A stretch of 64,000 bases of DNA, from contig NZ_LMSS01000007.1 in NCBI RefSeq assembly GCF_001429605.1, positions 62,001-126,000 on the forward strand, read 5' to 3'. Under the pieces are notes generated by a model. It was not told the origin of the DNA, made no database searches, and saw nothing but the letters and a program-made list of their open reading frames with translations. Shown one piece after another: positions 35,198-44,422 of this stretch. Made by a program: the position numbers and the translations under genes. Position 1 is the first letter of the stretch. Every line of letters begins with the position of its first letter. Source of the DNA: Phycicoccus sp. Soil802 (GTDB lineage: Bacteria; Actinomycetota; Actinomycetes; Actinomycetales; Dermatophilaceae).

Positions 35198-36382
35198 CTA
35201 GCCGGTCCTGAGTGACTGGTCCGCGACGAGGGTCCCACCGGAGGCCTTGGCCAGAGGCTTGGTCGCCCAACCGGAGCCGCACCCGATGACGGTGCTCACG
35301 TAGGCGGTGCCGCCGCGGACGTCGACGACCGGGACGGTCTCAGCGACCTGCGTCGACGTGCCGGGCTTGTTCGCCTTGTTGACCCAGACGTTGGCGATGA
35401 GCGCGGTCCCGCCGAGCACCATGATGTAGGCGGTGTCGGCCTGGTCGGTGAAGTCCGACGGTCGCGCCATGCCGAAGTTGAGCTTGATGTTGGTGAAGGA
35501 CGCCTGCCCCTTCGTAACGATCAGCGCGCCCATCGCCTGGTCGTTGGCGTTCTGGCCCTCGATCACGCAATCGCTGAAGTCCAGACCGCCTTGGGCGGTC
35601 GCCTCGACGAGGACGGCTCTGGAGCCGCCGCGGGCCGTGAGGTAGAGGTGCTTGACAGCGGTCTTCGACAGGTTGCTGAAGCGCATGAGGTACCGACCCT
35701 GGTTGGCGCCCTGCCAGCCGTAGTTCAGGTCGCCGGCGACCCACAGGAAGTTGTCGGACCCGCGCAGCGAGAACTGGGTGTCCTGGACCGCGACACAGGT
35801 CCACGAGCCGCGCGTGGTGACCAGCGTCATCGAGAAGGGGTCGGCCGGGGTGCCGAGGACGTGCTTGAAACCGTAGAACGACAGCGTGTCGAGCGTCGTG
35901 GCGAAGGACGTCCCGGCGCTGTAGGGGTGGTGGTAGAACTGCGTCACGGCGTTCGAGGACTTGAACGTGATGCCCGCGACCATGACGTCGTAGGTGGTCG
36001 CGGCCCCGACGAGCCACGAATTGGCACCGTTGCCGCAGTTGAGGGTCACGGTGCACTGCGGGAGCGCGCCGGCGGTGTTGGCGATCTCGGGGTTCTGCCA
36101 CCCGACATTGGGACCGAGGATCCGCAGCCCCGAGAACGTGGTGCGGGTCTGGCTGAACGTGTAGCTGTGTGCGGACAGGCGAATGGGCCGGCGCGGGTTC
36201 GAGTTCCGCGCCAGGTCGAGTGCAGCGGTGAGCTTCTGGTCGTCGGTGCCGGTGAACGAGTCGAGCTGGATCTCCTCGTCGCCCACGGCCGCCGACGCAG
36301 TCGTCCTCCCTGCAACTGCGACCCCCGTCGTGACGACGGCGGCTGCGCCGAGGCGCTTGAGGACTGTTCTGCGTGTGGACAT
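35198..36382 (-). CDS. Tat-exported beta-helix protein, paralogue B
   Basis: 394 residues with twin-arginine signal RRTVLKRLGAAAVVTTGVAV. The mature domain is nearly the same as in the downstream copy: both contain SMTLVTTRGSWTCVAVQD, FSLRGSDNFLWVAGD and YLMRFSNLSKTAV. The C-terminal third diverges most (extra NKPGTSTQVAETVP). ATG 36382 is preceded by GGAG at 10 nt. The recent tandem duplication and conserved upstream DNA suggest shared regulation. A secreted structural or carbohydrate-active role is inferred. Confidence 0.8.
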   Translation of the reverse strand: MSTRRTVLKRLGAAAVVTTGVAVAGRTTASAAVGDEEIQLDSFTGTDDQKLTAALDLARNSNPRRPIRLSAHSYTFSQTRTTFSGLRILGPNVGWQNPEIANTAGALPQCTVTLNCGNGANSWLVGAATTYDVMVAGITFKSSNAVTQFYHHPYSAGTSFATTLDTLSFYGFKHVLGTPADPFSMTLVTTRGSWTCVAVQDTQFSLRGSDNFLWVAGDLNYGWQGANQGRYLMRFSNLSKTAVKHLYLTARGGSRAVLVEATAQGGLDFSDCVIEGQNANDQAMGALIVTKGQASFTNIKLNFGMARPSDFTDQADTAYIMVLGGTALIANVWVNKANKPGTSTQVAETVPVVDVRGGTAYVSTVIGCGSGWATKPLAKASGGTLVADQSLRTG

Positions 36383-36760
36383 CAGGTTCTCCTTCGGCCC
36401 CGAGGGGGCACTGGGTACAGCAAAGGGTTCGCTGGCGCGCGCAGAAGCGGCGACAGACGATGTCGATCCTCACCAGGTACAACCCCGAGGGTGTACTGAT
36501 CGCTCGGAGTCTGGGAGCGTCGCGACGGCGGCATTTCCAGGCGGCCGTCCCCCTGCAGGAGGTTCCGGAGCACCGTCAGGCGTGTGGCGTTCCACACGCA
36601 GATCGACGTTGCCGACAGTAGCCGTACGCAACTAAGGAGTCGAACCATCCCTTGTGTGGCACAACCCGTCAAACTCCGGGCAAATCAGACATTTGGGGAT
36701 AGCTCACGTGGCGGATGACCGACGAGACGTTCATGACGAATGTCCCTGACCTGCCACGAC
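36383..36760. other. Non-coding leader/promoter region of paralogue B
   Basis: No gene seen. It contains the second copy of the conserved upstream block (about 36535-36608), with CCTGCAGGAGGTTCCGGA, and a locally A/T-richer stretch at about 36610-36700 that may hold the promoter for the minus-strand gene. Confidence 0.5.
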
Positions 36761-36798
36761 ACCCGCACCTGCGGGTCGTTTAGCCCTCGGCGGAGGGC
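36761..36798 (-). terminator. Double hairpin after the VanW-family gene
   Basis: ACCCGCA/TGCGGGT (36761-36776, 2-nt loop) and GCCCTC/GAGGGC (36783-36798, 4-nt loop) lie within 65 bp of the VanW gene's stop codon at 36826. Confidence 0.6.
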
Positions 36799-36825
36799 CG
36801 CCACCCCCCGACGACCCCGAACGGG

Positions 36826-38505
36826 TCAGTTGGCCTTCGGATGGGTGCAGGTGACCTTGTCTTCGGGGATGTAGTGCGTGGTGAAGGTGGATGACCGGAT
36901 CGTCTTGCCGGCCTTCTTGAAGATCCGCGTCACCGTGACGTCGAAGCCGGTGCTCGGGGACTGGGTCACGCACCCGGGCTTGTCGTCCACGATGGTCTTC
37001 GGCTGCACGACGTTGCGCCGCGGGCTCTTGACGCTCTCGATGTCCCACACCTTGGTGCCGTGGAACGTCACCGTCACGGACCCGTTGGAGACGAAGGCCT
37101 GGATGAGGATCCCGTAGCCAGTGTCGTTGGTCCACTTCTGGTCGACGTCGGGCCAGGAGATCGTCGCCTCGCGACCCTCGGGGTAGCGCGAGATGTAGAA
37201 GCTGTGCGCGAGGTACTCGTCGATCCGGACGCCGGAGAAGAACGCGGCGTTGAACGTCGTCGTCGACAGCTGCGAGATGCCGCCGCCGTAGTCGGTCGTG
37301 AGGCGACCGTTGTTGATCACCGGGGCGGGGTTGTAGCCCTTGGCCGCGGTGCGCTGGCCGAGCACCTTGTTGAGGCTGAACTGCTCGCCCGGGCCGACGT
37401 AGGTGCCGTTGAGGGTGCGCGCCGCGATGGTGATGTTCTCGGTGCGCGGCGGGTTGTACGGGAAGTACGTGGTGAAGGTCGAGACCACCTCGCGCGGCTT
37501 GATCTTCTCGGCCTCGGCCGTGGTCAGCTTGGGCTGCAGCACCGCAGTGGTGACGGTCGCGGTGCGGGTCGACGAGGTCAGGGCAGGGACGAAGGTCGAC
37601 ACCACCGATTTCTCATCGAGGGTCGCTCCGGCTGCGGACGGCACCACGACCGGCGTGGTCCCCCTGAAGGTGATCTTGGCGTCACGGGGCTTCGCCTCGA
37701 GTCCCGCAGCGGAGGCCGACTTCCGCACTGCCGCAACGAGTTTGGCGTTGTCGATGGCAGGAGCGAGCTTGCCGGCCGGGTCAGGCCTCATCGCCAGGGC
37801 AGGCGCGAAGGCCGCTGGCGGCACGGCGAAGGTCCTTGCCCCCACCTTGACCGTGACCGGCGCGGACACCGCGGGCGAGGCGAACTCTGCGACCGCACGG
37901 TCCACCTCCTGGGCGCTGACCGCGGGGGCGACCCGGTCGACCTGCGGCGTGATCGGCGTGGTGCTCGGCCACCGGGCCGCGACCTCGTCGGCGGTCTTCT
38001 CCAACGACAGGGTCGCCCCCTCGACCGGCTCGACGACCTTGACCTTGCCGGCCGGGAAGGTCACCGATCCCTGGACGACCTTCGTGTCGAGGGTGGCCTC
38101 CGCGCCCCGGAGCGCGGCGAGCAGCTTGTCGCGGTCGACGCTGATCTCGAGCTTCTCGGCGGACCCGCCGGACAGGTTGTTCCAGACGTCGGCGGGGTTG
38201 AGGCTGAACCCGGAGAGCCCGTCGACGGTGCCCGCGTAGTCGATCGCCAGACCAGCCACCTTCGGGTCGAGCTGGAAGGTCTTGTCGCCTGCCTGCAGCG
38301 TGACCTTGGCGCCCTCCCGCGAGGCGAGTGCGCGGCGCAGGGTGTCCTCGGCGGACTTCGGAGCCATGCCTCCCACGGGCACCCCGGCGACGGTGGAGTT
38401 GGAGGGGATGTGACGTCCCAGGAACCACGCCATGCCGAGGTAGCCGGCCAGCAGCACCGCGACGGCGATGCCGAGGCGCAGCCCAGCCGAACCGCTGTCC
38501 TTCAC
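36826..38505 (-). CDS. VanW-family protein with peptidoglycan-binding-like domains
   Basis: 559 residues: an N-terminal membrane anchor (LRLGIAVAVLLAGYLGMAWFLG), two PG_binding_4/YoaR-like repeats at about 45-330 (GMAPKSAEDTLRRALA, ATLDEKSVVSTFVPAL), a VanW domain at about 345-470 (NITIAARTLNGTYVGPGEQFSLNKVLG, YGGGISQLSTTTFNAAFFSG) and a C-terminal G5-like segment. It probably acts at the cell wall; its precise activity is unknown. GTG start at 38505. A double hairpin follows. Confidence 0.88.
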   Translation of the reverse strand: MKDSGSAGLRLGIAVAVLLAGYLGMAWFLGRHIPSNSTVAGVPVGGMAPKSAEDTLRRALASREGAKVTLQAGDKTFQLDPKVAGLAIDYAGTVDGLSGFSLNPADVWNNLSGGSAEKLEISVDRDKLLAALRGAEATLDTKVVQGSVTFPAGKVKVVEPVEGATLSLEKTADEVAARWPSTTPITPQVDRVAPAVSAQEVDRAVAEFASPAVSAPVTVKVGARTFAVPPAAFAPALAMRPDPAGKLAPAIDNAKLVAAVRKSASAAGLEAKPRDAKITFRGTTPVVVPSAAGATLDEKSVVSTFVPALTSSTRTATVTTAVLQPKLTTAEAEKIKPREVVSTFTTYFPYNPPRTENITIAARTLNGTYVGPGEQFSLNKVLGQRTAAKGYNPAPVINNGRLTTDYGGGISQLSTTTFNAAFFSGVRIDEYLAHSFYISRYPEGREATISWPDVDQKWTNDTGYGILIQAFVSNGSVTVTFHGTKVWDIESVKSPRRNVVQPKTIVDDKPGCVTQSPSTGFDVTVTRIFKKAGKTIRSSTFTTHYIPEDKVTCTHPKAN

Positions 38506-38518
38506 GGGCGGACTCCCA

Positions 38519-39082
38519 TCACTTCAGCGCCTGGTATCGGCTTCGGTAGTACACCAGCGCATCTGCGGGGTGCTCGGTGCTCGCCAGCGAGACTACTTCG
38601 CCGACCACGATGCTGTGGTCACCGGCGGGGTGAACTGCCGTCGTCCGCACCTCGAGGGTGGCCAGTGCGTCGTCGAGGAGGGCGACTCCGGTCGCGCCCC
38701 CGCGGTGGTGGGCGATGCGGTCCAGCTGCCCGTGCAGCGGCCGTCCCTGCGTGGAGAGCCACTGGGCGACCGGTCGCTGGTCGGCGCCGAGCACGCTGAC
38801 GCCCCAGACGCCCGAGTCGACGATCGCGTCGTGGAACCGCGCGTCGACCTCGACACAGACCAGCACCAGCAGCGGGTCGATCGAGACCGACGTCAGCGCG
38901 TTGGCCGTCATGGCGTGGTCGTGCCCGGCGCTGAAGGTGGTCAGCACCGTGACGCCGGTGGCGAACCGGCCCATCGCCAGGCGGAACTGGTCGCCGTCCA
39001 CGGGCGGGAGCGGTGTCCCCGGTGCCACGGCACCTGGGACGTCGTCGGCACCCACCGGGAGCGCCGCGTCGGCGGGACTCAT
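38519..39082 (-). CDS. Flavin reductase-like domain protein
   Basis: A 187-residue flavin-reductase (split-barrel) protein: FRLAMGRFATGVTVLTTF, the flavin-contact segment HAMTANALTSVSIDPLLVLVCV, and the C-terminal HSIVVGEVVSLAS. It would use NAD(P)H to reduce FMN/FAD for a partner mono-oxygenase, but no such partner is adjacent. ATG 39082 overlaps the end of mshB by 4 bp, so the two are translated together. Confidence 0.88.
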   Translation of the reverse strand: MSPADAALPVGADDVPGAVAPGTPLPPVDGDQFRLAMGRFATGVTVLTTFSAGHDHAMTANALTSVSIDPLLVLVCVEVDARFHDAIVDSGVWGVSVLGADQRPVAQWLSTQGRPLHGQLDRIAHHRGGATGVALLDDALATLEVRTTAVHPAGDHSIVVGEVVSLASTEHPADALVYYRSRYQALK

Positions 39083-39981
39083 CGGTCACCGCGCAGGAGA
39101 TCGGTATGCCGCCTGCTCGCCTGCGTGTCGGGCGGTGCGAGCCGGCCGGTGGTCGGGTCGAGGCGGGAGAAGCCCTCGCGCCCCGGGATCCGGGCGGCGA
39201 TGTCGTTGGAGAGCGCGTAGACGTCCCCGGACTCCGCCACGGTCACCTGCGTGACGTGTTCGCGCAGGGCCGCGGCCTGCACGGGCACCAGCTCCGGGCT
39301 GACCACCTCGTGCGTCACCAGGTCGTCGGCCACGACCGACGGTGGGTAGTCACCGTCCGGGTCGGGGAGCTCCCAGCCGGTGCCGGTCGGCGGGTGCTCG
39401 GCGAGCCACACGCGGTCCTCGCGCGCCCACGACTCCGGCACCAGCACGGCATACAGCTCCGGGCGCTGCTCGGGGGGCAGGGAGGCGACCGCCGCGCAGG
39501 TGACGCGGTGGGTCTGGACGTGGTCCGGGTGGCAGTAGCCACCGTGCTCGTCATAGGTGACCACGATGGCCGGTCGCACGCGCCGGACGACGTCGGCGAC
39601 CAGGGCCGCAGCTTCGTCGACGTCGGCGTTCACGAAGGCGTCGGGGTTGGCCGCGCTGGGGGTGCCCGCCATGCCGGAGTCGCGGTAGCGCGACAGGGCA
39701 CCCTCGGCGAGATCCGCCCCGAGCACCTCGTGGGTGGCACCGAGGACGGCCATCGCAGCCCGCAGCTCCTCGAGGCGGTGGGCGCCCAGGACGTCGTCGT
39801 GGGCCGCGTCGAGGTGCCGCAGCTCGGGCGGGATGACCTCGCCCTCCTCCCCCAGGGTGCACGTGAGCACGTGCACGCGGTGACCGTCGCGCACGTAGCG
39901 GGCCATGGTCAGGCCCGCGGTCAGGGTCTCGTCGTCCGGGTGGGCATGGACGAACAACAGGCTCTCGGGCTGGGCGCTCAC
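39079..39981 (-). CDS. mshB: Mycothiol-pathway GlcNAc-inositol deacetylase
   Basis: A 300-residue PIG-L/LmbE-fold zinc deacetylase. Metal motif VHAHPDDE lies at residues 11-18 and the second site is YCHPDHVQTH. The length and the YDEHGGYCHPDH segment fit MshB, which deacetylates GlcNAc-Ins in mycothiol synthesis, better than the related amidase Mca. GTG 39981 is chosen because it starts immediately before the conserved core and after the upstream stop. A GTG at 39996 would overlap that stop. It is followed by an overlapping flavin reductase gene. Confidence 0.85.
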   Translation of the reverse strand: MSAQPESLLFVHAHPDDETLTAGLTMARYVRDGHRVHVLTCTLGEEGEVIPPELRHLDAAHDDVLGAHRLEELRAAMAVLGATHEVLGADLAEGALSRYRDSGMAGTPSAANPDAFVNADVDEAAALVADVVRRVRPAIVVTYDEHGGYCHPDHVQTHRVTCAAVASLPPEQRPELYAVLVPESWAREDRVWLAEHPPTGTGWELPDPDGDYPPSVVADDLVTHEVVSPELVPVQAAALREHVTQVTVAESGDVYALSNDIAARIPGREGFSRLDPTTGRLAPPDTQASRRHTDLLRGDR

Positions 39982-39985
39982 GTCG

Positions 39986-41719
39986 CTATTCCACACCCAG
40001 GGTCGCGAGGTCGACGAACCCGCCCAGTGCCTCGTTGGCCGACAGACCCGTCACCGAGCTGCCCGCCACGAACAGGGACCTGCGCTGGGCCAGCGCCACG
40101 AACACCCCACGCTCGGCCAGCGAGGCGTCGAGTCGGCTCCAGGCATCGGCGCGGGTGGTCGCGTCGGACAGCGTGCCGATGCGGGTGATCTCGGCGTTGA
40201 CCGCGGGGTCGGCGAAACCACCGAAGTCGCGACCCTTGCCGCTGTCGGACAGGTTGAGGCGGCTGTCGAACAACGGGGGGATGACGGTCGAGGCCGACGG
40301 CCACGCCGGAGCCCAGTTCGCCCAGAAGACGTCGGTCTGCGCGGAGCGGGCCGGCTTGGACACCTCCGCGAAGTAGTCCTTCTCGATCGGCTGGAGGGAG
40401 ACGGTGAAACCGGCCGACTCCCAGCCGTTGACCAGCGCGGCCATCGCCTTGTCGGCGGTCGGCGTCGAGCGGTAGGACACCCGGATCTGCACGGGCAGCG
40501 TCAGACCCGACTCCTGCAGCGCCGCCTTCGCTGCGCCGGCGTCGCCCGCGGGGCCCGCGCCCACCGGGTCGGAGTCGGTGTGCCCGGGCAGCGCCGCAGC
40601 GATGAGGGAGTAGGCCTCGGTGGCGGCGCTGGCCCCGCCCAGGGCGTTGACGTAACCCTCTCGGTTGGTGGCCAGAGCCAGGGCCTGGCGGACCTTGGCG
40701 TTGCGCATGACGCCCGTGCTGACGTTGGGCGCGAGGTAGTCGAGGAACTGCGCTGACGGGTTCACCGAACGGGTCTTGAGGGCTGCGTCGGTGAGGACGT
40801 GCTGCTGCATCGCCGGCGGCGCGGAGTCGAGCGTGACCGCTCGACGGTGGACGCCGGAGTCGTTGATGACCTGCTGCACGGCGGTCTGCGACTCGGTGCC
40901 CTCCACGTAGTCGATGGAGGTGGGCTTTGCCAGCCGGATCGGGTCAGAAGCCTTGTCCCACCGGGGATTTCGCTCGAAGGTGCCGCCCGCACTCGGGTTC
41001 CAGGCACCCTTGAGCTGGTAGGGGCCGTTGGAGAACACGGCATACGTGCCGTCCGGGCCCTTGTCCTGCGACTGCTTGACGGGCGCGAACACCGGCAGCG
41101 CGACGACCTGGTTGAAGTCGGCCATCGGCGTGCTGAGCCGGAACGTGACCGTCGTGCCTTCGCAGGACACCGCCTTGTCGAACTCCGCCTGGCCCTTGGT
41201 GTCCTTGACGAACGGCCCGGCGTAGAGGGACGACCCGTCGGCCTTGCGCGGGATGTCCAGGTAGGCCAGGGGGAAGTTCAGCCCCTCCGACGCGAACGGG
41301 TCGGCGAACGACCGCGAGACGCCGTAGCGCACGTCCTCGCAGGTGACCGGCGAACCGTCCTGCCAGCTCACCCCGTCACGCAGCGTGAAGGACCACCGCT
41401 TCAGCGTGGAGTCCACGGTGCCGGCGGTGGTGGCCAGGTCGCCCTCGACCGCTCGCTGCCGGGCGGCATCCGCGCCGGCGGGGAAGGCCGTGAGGGTGCG
41501 GGTGAACACCCGGCCCGCGAACGCGATGTCCTGGGGGGTCGAGATCCGTTGCGGGTCCCAGGTGGCCACCGGTCCCAGGGACAGGACCGTCAGCTGTCCG
41601 GCCGGGCCGGCCTCACTTGACCCGTCGCTCGCGACGCCGGTGCAGGCCGACACCGTGAGCGCAGCTGTCGCTGCGCCCACGGCGAGGACCGTGGTCCTCC
41701 GTGGTCGGCGGTCCTGCAT
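39986..41719 (-). CDS. Oligopeptide-type ABC transporter substrate-binding lipoprotein
   Basis: About 577 residues. Signal peptide TTVLAVGAATAALTVSAC gives a lipidated Cys near residue 26. The SBP_bac_5 family features are VTCEDVRYGVSRSFADP, YVEGTESQTAVQQVI and NAKVRQALALATNREGYV. No permease or ATPase genes are adjacent, so it is an orphan binding protein or serves the transporter encoded at 46.3-50.4 kb. ATG 41719 is the start that gives a normal signal peptide; GTG 41731 is an alternative. It lies 15 bp downstream of typA. Confidence 0.85.
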   Translation of the reverse strand: MQDRRPRRTTVLAVGAATAALTVSACTGVASDGSSEAGPAGQLTVLSLGPVATWDPQRISTPQDIAFAGRVFTRTLTAFPAGADAARQRAVEGDLATTAGTVDSTLKRWSFTLRDGVSWQDGSPVTCEDVRYGVSRSFADPFASEGLNFPLAYLDIPRKADGSSLYAGPFVKDTKGQAEFDKAVSCEGTTVTFRLSTPMADFNQVVALPVFAPVKQSQDKGPDGTYAVFSNGPYQLKGAWNPSAGGTFERNPRWDKASDPIRLAKPTSIDYVEGTESQTAVQQVINDSGVHRRAVTLDSAPPAMQQHVLTDAALKTRSVNPSAQFLDYLAPNVSTGVMRNAKVRQALALATNREGYVNALGGASAATEAYSLIAAALPGHTDSDPVGAGPAGDAGAAKAALQESGLTLPVQIRVSYRSTPTADKAMAALVNGWESAGFTVSLQPIEKDYFAEVSKPARSAQTDVFWANWAPAWPSASTVIPPLFDSRLNLSDSGKGRDFGGFADPAVNAEITRIGTLSDATTRADAWSRLDASLAERGVFVALAQRRSLFVAGSSVTGLSANEALGGFVDLATLGVE

Positions 41720-41734
41720 CGAGGGCCGCACGCC

Positions 41735-43618
41735 TCAGGCGTTGCGCGCCCGGGCGGCGCTACGGGCGCGGACGGTCTGGTCGAGCTCGACCTTGCGGAT
41801 GCGGACGGCCTCGGGCGTCACCTCGACGCACTCGTCCTCGCGGCAGAACTCGAGCGACTGCTCGAGGCTCAGCTTGCGCGGCGGCACGATCTTCTCGAAG
41901 TTGTCCGAGGAGGAGGCGCGCACGTTGGTGAGCTTCTTCTCCTTGGTGATGTTGACGTCCATGTCGTCGGCGCGGGAGTTCTCGCCGACGATCATGCCCT
42001 CGTAGACCTCGGTGGTCGGGTCGACGAACAGCGTCCCGCGCTCCTGGAGGTTGACCATCGCGTAGGCCGTGACCACACCGGTGCGGTCGGACACGAGCGA
42101 GCCGCTGGTGCGGGTCGTGATGGTGCCGAACCACGGCTCGTAGTCCTCGAACACGTGGTGGGCGATGCCGGTGCCGCGGGTCTCGGTGAGGAAGAGCGTG
42201 CGGAAGCCGATCAGGCCGCGGGACGGCACCAGGAACTCCATCCGGACCCAGCCGGTGCCGTGGTTGGTCATCTGCTCCATGCGGCCCTTGCGGGTGGCCA
42301 GGATCTGCGTGATCGCGCCGAGGAACTCCTCGGGCGTGTCGATCGTGAGGCGCTCGACCGGCTCGTGGGTCTTGCCGTCGACCTCGCGGGTGACCACCTG
42401 CGGCTTGCCGACGGTCAGCTCGTAGCCCTCGCGTCGCATCTGCTCGACGAGGATGGCCAGGGCGAGCTCACCTCGACCCTGCACCTCCCAGGCGTCGGGG
42501 CGCTCGGTGGGGAGGACGCGCAGCGAGACGTTGCCGATGAGCTCCTTGTCGAGGCGGTCCTTGACCATCCGCGCGGTGACCTTCGAGCCACGCACGCGAC
42601 CCACCATGGGGCTGGTGTTGGTGCCGATGGTCATCGAGATGGCCGGCTCGTCGACGGTGATGACGGGCAGCGGGATGGGGTTCTCGGCGTCGGCGAGGGT
42701 CTCGCCGATCATGATCTCCGGGATACCGGCGATGGCGATGATGTCGCCGGGGCCGGCGGACTCGGCCGGCTTGCGCTCCAGCGCCTCGGTCATCAGCAGC
42801 TCGGTGATCTTGACCCGCTCGACGGTGCCGTCGACCTTGCACCACGCGACGTGCTGGCCCTTGCGGATCGTGCCGTTGTGCACGCGGAGCAGGGCCAGGC
42901 GGCCGAGGAAGTTGGAGGCGTCGAGGTTCGTGACGTGCGCCTGCAGCGGCGCCTCGTCGTCGTAGACCGGCGCGGGGATCGTCGAGAGGATCGTCTCGAA
43001 GAGCGCCTCGAGGTCCTCGGCGTCCGGCAGGCCGCCGTTCTCCGGGCGGTTCATCGACGCGCGGCCGTTCTTGGCCGAGGCGTAGACGATCGGGAACTCG
43101 ATCTGGTGCTCGTCGGCGTCGAGGTCCATGAACAGCTCGTAGACCTCGTCGACGACCTCGGCGATGCGTGAGTCGGGACGGTCGACCTTGTTGATGCAGA
43201 GGACGACGGGCATCTTGGCGGCGAGCGCCTTGCGCAGCACGAACCGGGTCTGCGGGAGGGGGCCTTCCGACGCGTCCACGAGCAGCACGACGCCGTCGAC
43301 CATCGACAGCCCGCGCTCGACCTCGCCACCGAAGTCGGCGTGGCCGGGGGTGTCGATGATGTTGATCGTCGCGCCATCGGGCAGGCCCGCCTCGGCGGCC
43401 GCCTTGCCGGCGTAGTGGATGGCGGTGTTCTTCGCGAGGATGGTGATCCCCTTCTCGCGCTCCAGGTCGCCGGAGTCCATCGCCCGCTCGTCGACGTGCT
43501 GGTGCTCGCCGAACGCACCGGCCTGCCAGAGCATCTTGTCGACCAGCGTGGTCTTTCCGTGGTCGACGTGGGCAACGATGGCGACATTGCGGATGTCACC
43601 GCGGGTCTTCATGGGCAT
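41735..43618 (-). CDS. typA: Ribosome-associated GTPase TypA/BipA
   Basis: A 627-residue translational GTPase. G1 is VAHVDHGKTTL, G3 DTPGHADF and G4 NKVD; EF-G-like domains III and V and the TypA-specific C-terminal domain (FEKIVPPRKLSLEQSLEFCREDECVEVTPEAVRIRKVEL) are intact. It acts in stress-dependent 50S assembly and translation control. Several ATG codons (43612, 43618, 43627) are possible; none has a clear ribosome binding site. The frame upstream of 43627 is not protein-like. Confidence 0.95.
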   Translation of the reverse strand: MPMKTRGDIRNVAIVAHVDHGKTTLVDKMLWQAGAFGEHQHVDERAMDSGDLEREKGITILAKNTAIHYAGKAAAEAGLPDGATINIIDTPGHADFGGEVERGLSMVDGVVLLVDASEGPLPQTRFVLRKALAAKMPVVLCINKVDRPDSRIAEVVDEVYELFMDLDADEHQIEFPIVYASAKNGRASMNRPENGGLPDAEDLEALFETILSTIPAPVYDDEAPLQAHVTNLDASNFLGRLALLRVHNGTIRKGQHVAWCKVDGTVERVKITELLMTEALERKPAESAGPGDIIAIAGIPEIMIGETLADAENPIPLPVITVDEPAISMTIGTNTSPMVGRVRGSKVTARMVKDRLDKELIGNVSLRVLPTERPDAWEVQGRGELALAILVEQMRREGYELTVGKPQVVTREVDGKTHEPVERLTIDTPEEFLGAITQILATRKGRMEQMTNHGTGWVRMEFLVPSRGLIGFRTLFLTETRGTGIAHHVFEDYEPWFGTITTRTSGSLVSDRTGVVTAYAMVNLQERGTLFVDPTTEVYEGMIVGENSRADDMDVNITKEKKLTNVRASSSDNFEKIVPPRKLSLEQSLEFCREDECVEVTPEAVRIRKVELDQTVRARSAARARNA

Positions 43619-43691
43619 GAGCACCATTGTCTCAGGCTTTCGAGCACGCCCTGACCACAGCGAGCGCACGCATCCGCACGCAAACCACCGA

Positions 43692-43735
43692 AGGTGAGGT
43701 ATGCCGCGGGGCTGCCCCCGCGGCATACCTCACCT
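43692..43735. terminator. Hairpin made of an inverted pair of GTATGCCG motifs, copy 1
   Basis: Perfect 20-bp arms (43692-43711, 43716-43735) with a CTGC loop contain GTATGCCG and its complement at the same place in each arm. It lies downstream of the minus-strand mutT gene and upstream of typA, so it can terminate mutT transcripts. Confidence 0.8.
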
Positions 43736-43818
43736 TTATCGGGTCTAGCAGGAAGGTTGACCTTCGCACCGGAAGCAAAGTCGAGTGAAGGTCAATGTTC
43801 CCCCTAGACCCGATAAAG
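43734..43818. repeat. Nested palindromic element, CTTTATCGGGTCTAG family, copy 2
   Basis: Perfect 15-bp outer arms at 43734-43748 and 43804-43818, identical to those of the element at 2124-2208. The interior differs but again contains inverted repeats (GAAGGT/ACCTTC and TTGACCTTC/GAAGGTCAA). The right arm supplies the last codons and stop of mutT, and the left arm abuts the GTATGCCG hairpin. Confidence 0.8.
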
Positions 43819-44244
43819 ATGGGGGGCGATCGCGTCGACGATGGGGAGGTCCGCAGGGAGCCACGGCACGGCATGGAGCTCGTCGACGGCCAGCCAGCGC
43901 AGCTCGTCGTGGTCCTCGATCGGTGCGGGCTCGCCGGCCGTGACCGTCGCGAACCACACGGCCATCGCCCACGACTCGCCGAGCGGCCACCGGCCACCCT
44001 CCAGCGGTCCGGGCACCCGCTCCCCCAGCGCCACCGCGACACCGAGCTCCTCGCGCAGCTCGCGGTGCAGCGCCTCCTCGGGCGTCTCGCCGGGATCGAC
44101 CTTGCCGCCGGGGAACTCCCACCCACCCGCGAGCGCAGGCGGTTCGGTGCGCCGGGCGGCCAGCAGCCGCGTGGGGCGAGCCAGGTCGTCGACGACCGCG
44201 GCGCCCACGACCTCGCGGACCGGTCCTGCTGCCATTTCGGACAT
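43804..44244 (-). CDS. MutT-like Nudix hydrolase
   Basis: A 146-residue Nudix protein with the complete Nudix box [24 protein letters not shown] at about 46-68, preceded by WEFP. It resembles (d)NTP pyrophosphohydrolases of the MutT type that sanitise oxidised nucleotides. The start may be ATG 44244, ATG 44235 or GTG 44253. The last seven residues and stop lie inside the CTTTATCGGGTCTAG element, so the native C-terminus may have been altered by that element. Confidence 0.85.
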   Translation of the reverse strand: MSEMAAGPVREVVGAAVVDDLARPTRLLAARRTEPPALAGGWEFPGGKVDPGETPEEALHRELREELGVAVALGERVPGPLEGGRWPLGESWAMAVWFATVTAGEPAPIEDHDELRWLAVDELHAVPWLPADLPIVDAIAPHLYRV

Positions 44245-44422
44245 GTGTCTCACTTTTGTTAATTTCCGCGGCGCACGGGTTCAGCGACCGCAGTTCTCGC
44301 TAGGGTCTGCCGACAACCGCAGAAGGATTGCGCACGCACTCTTCCTGCGGAGGAGCACCACCCAGCACCACCCTTGGCGCCCGACCGGGTCGACCAAAGA
44401 TCGCACATCAAGCGAGGTATAC

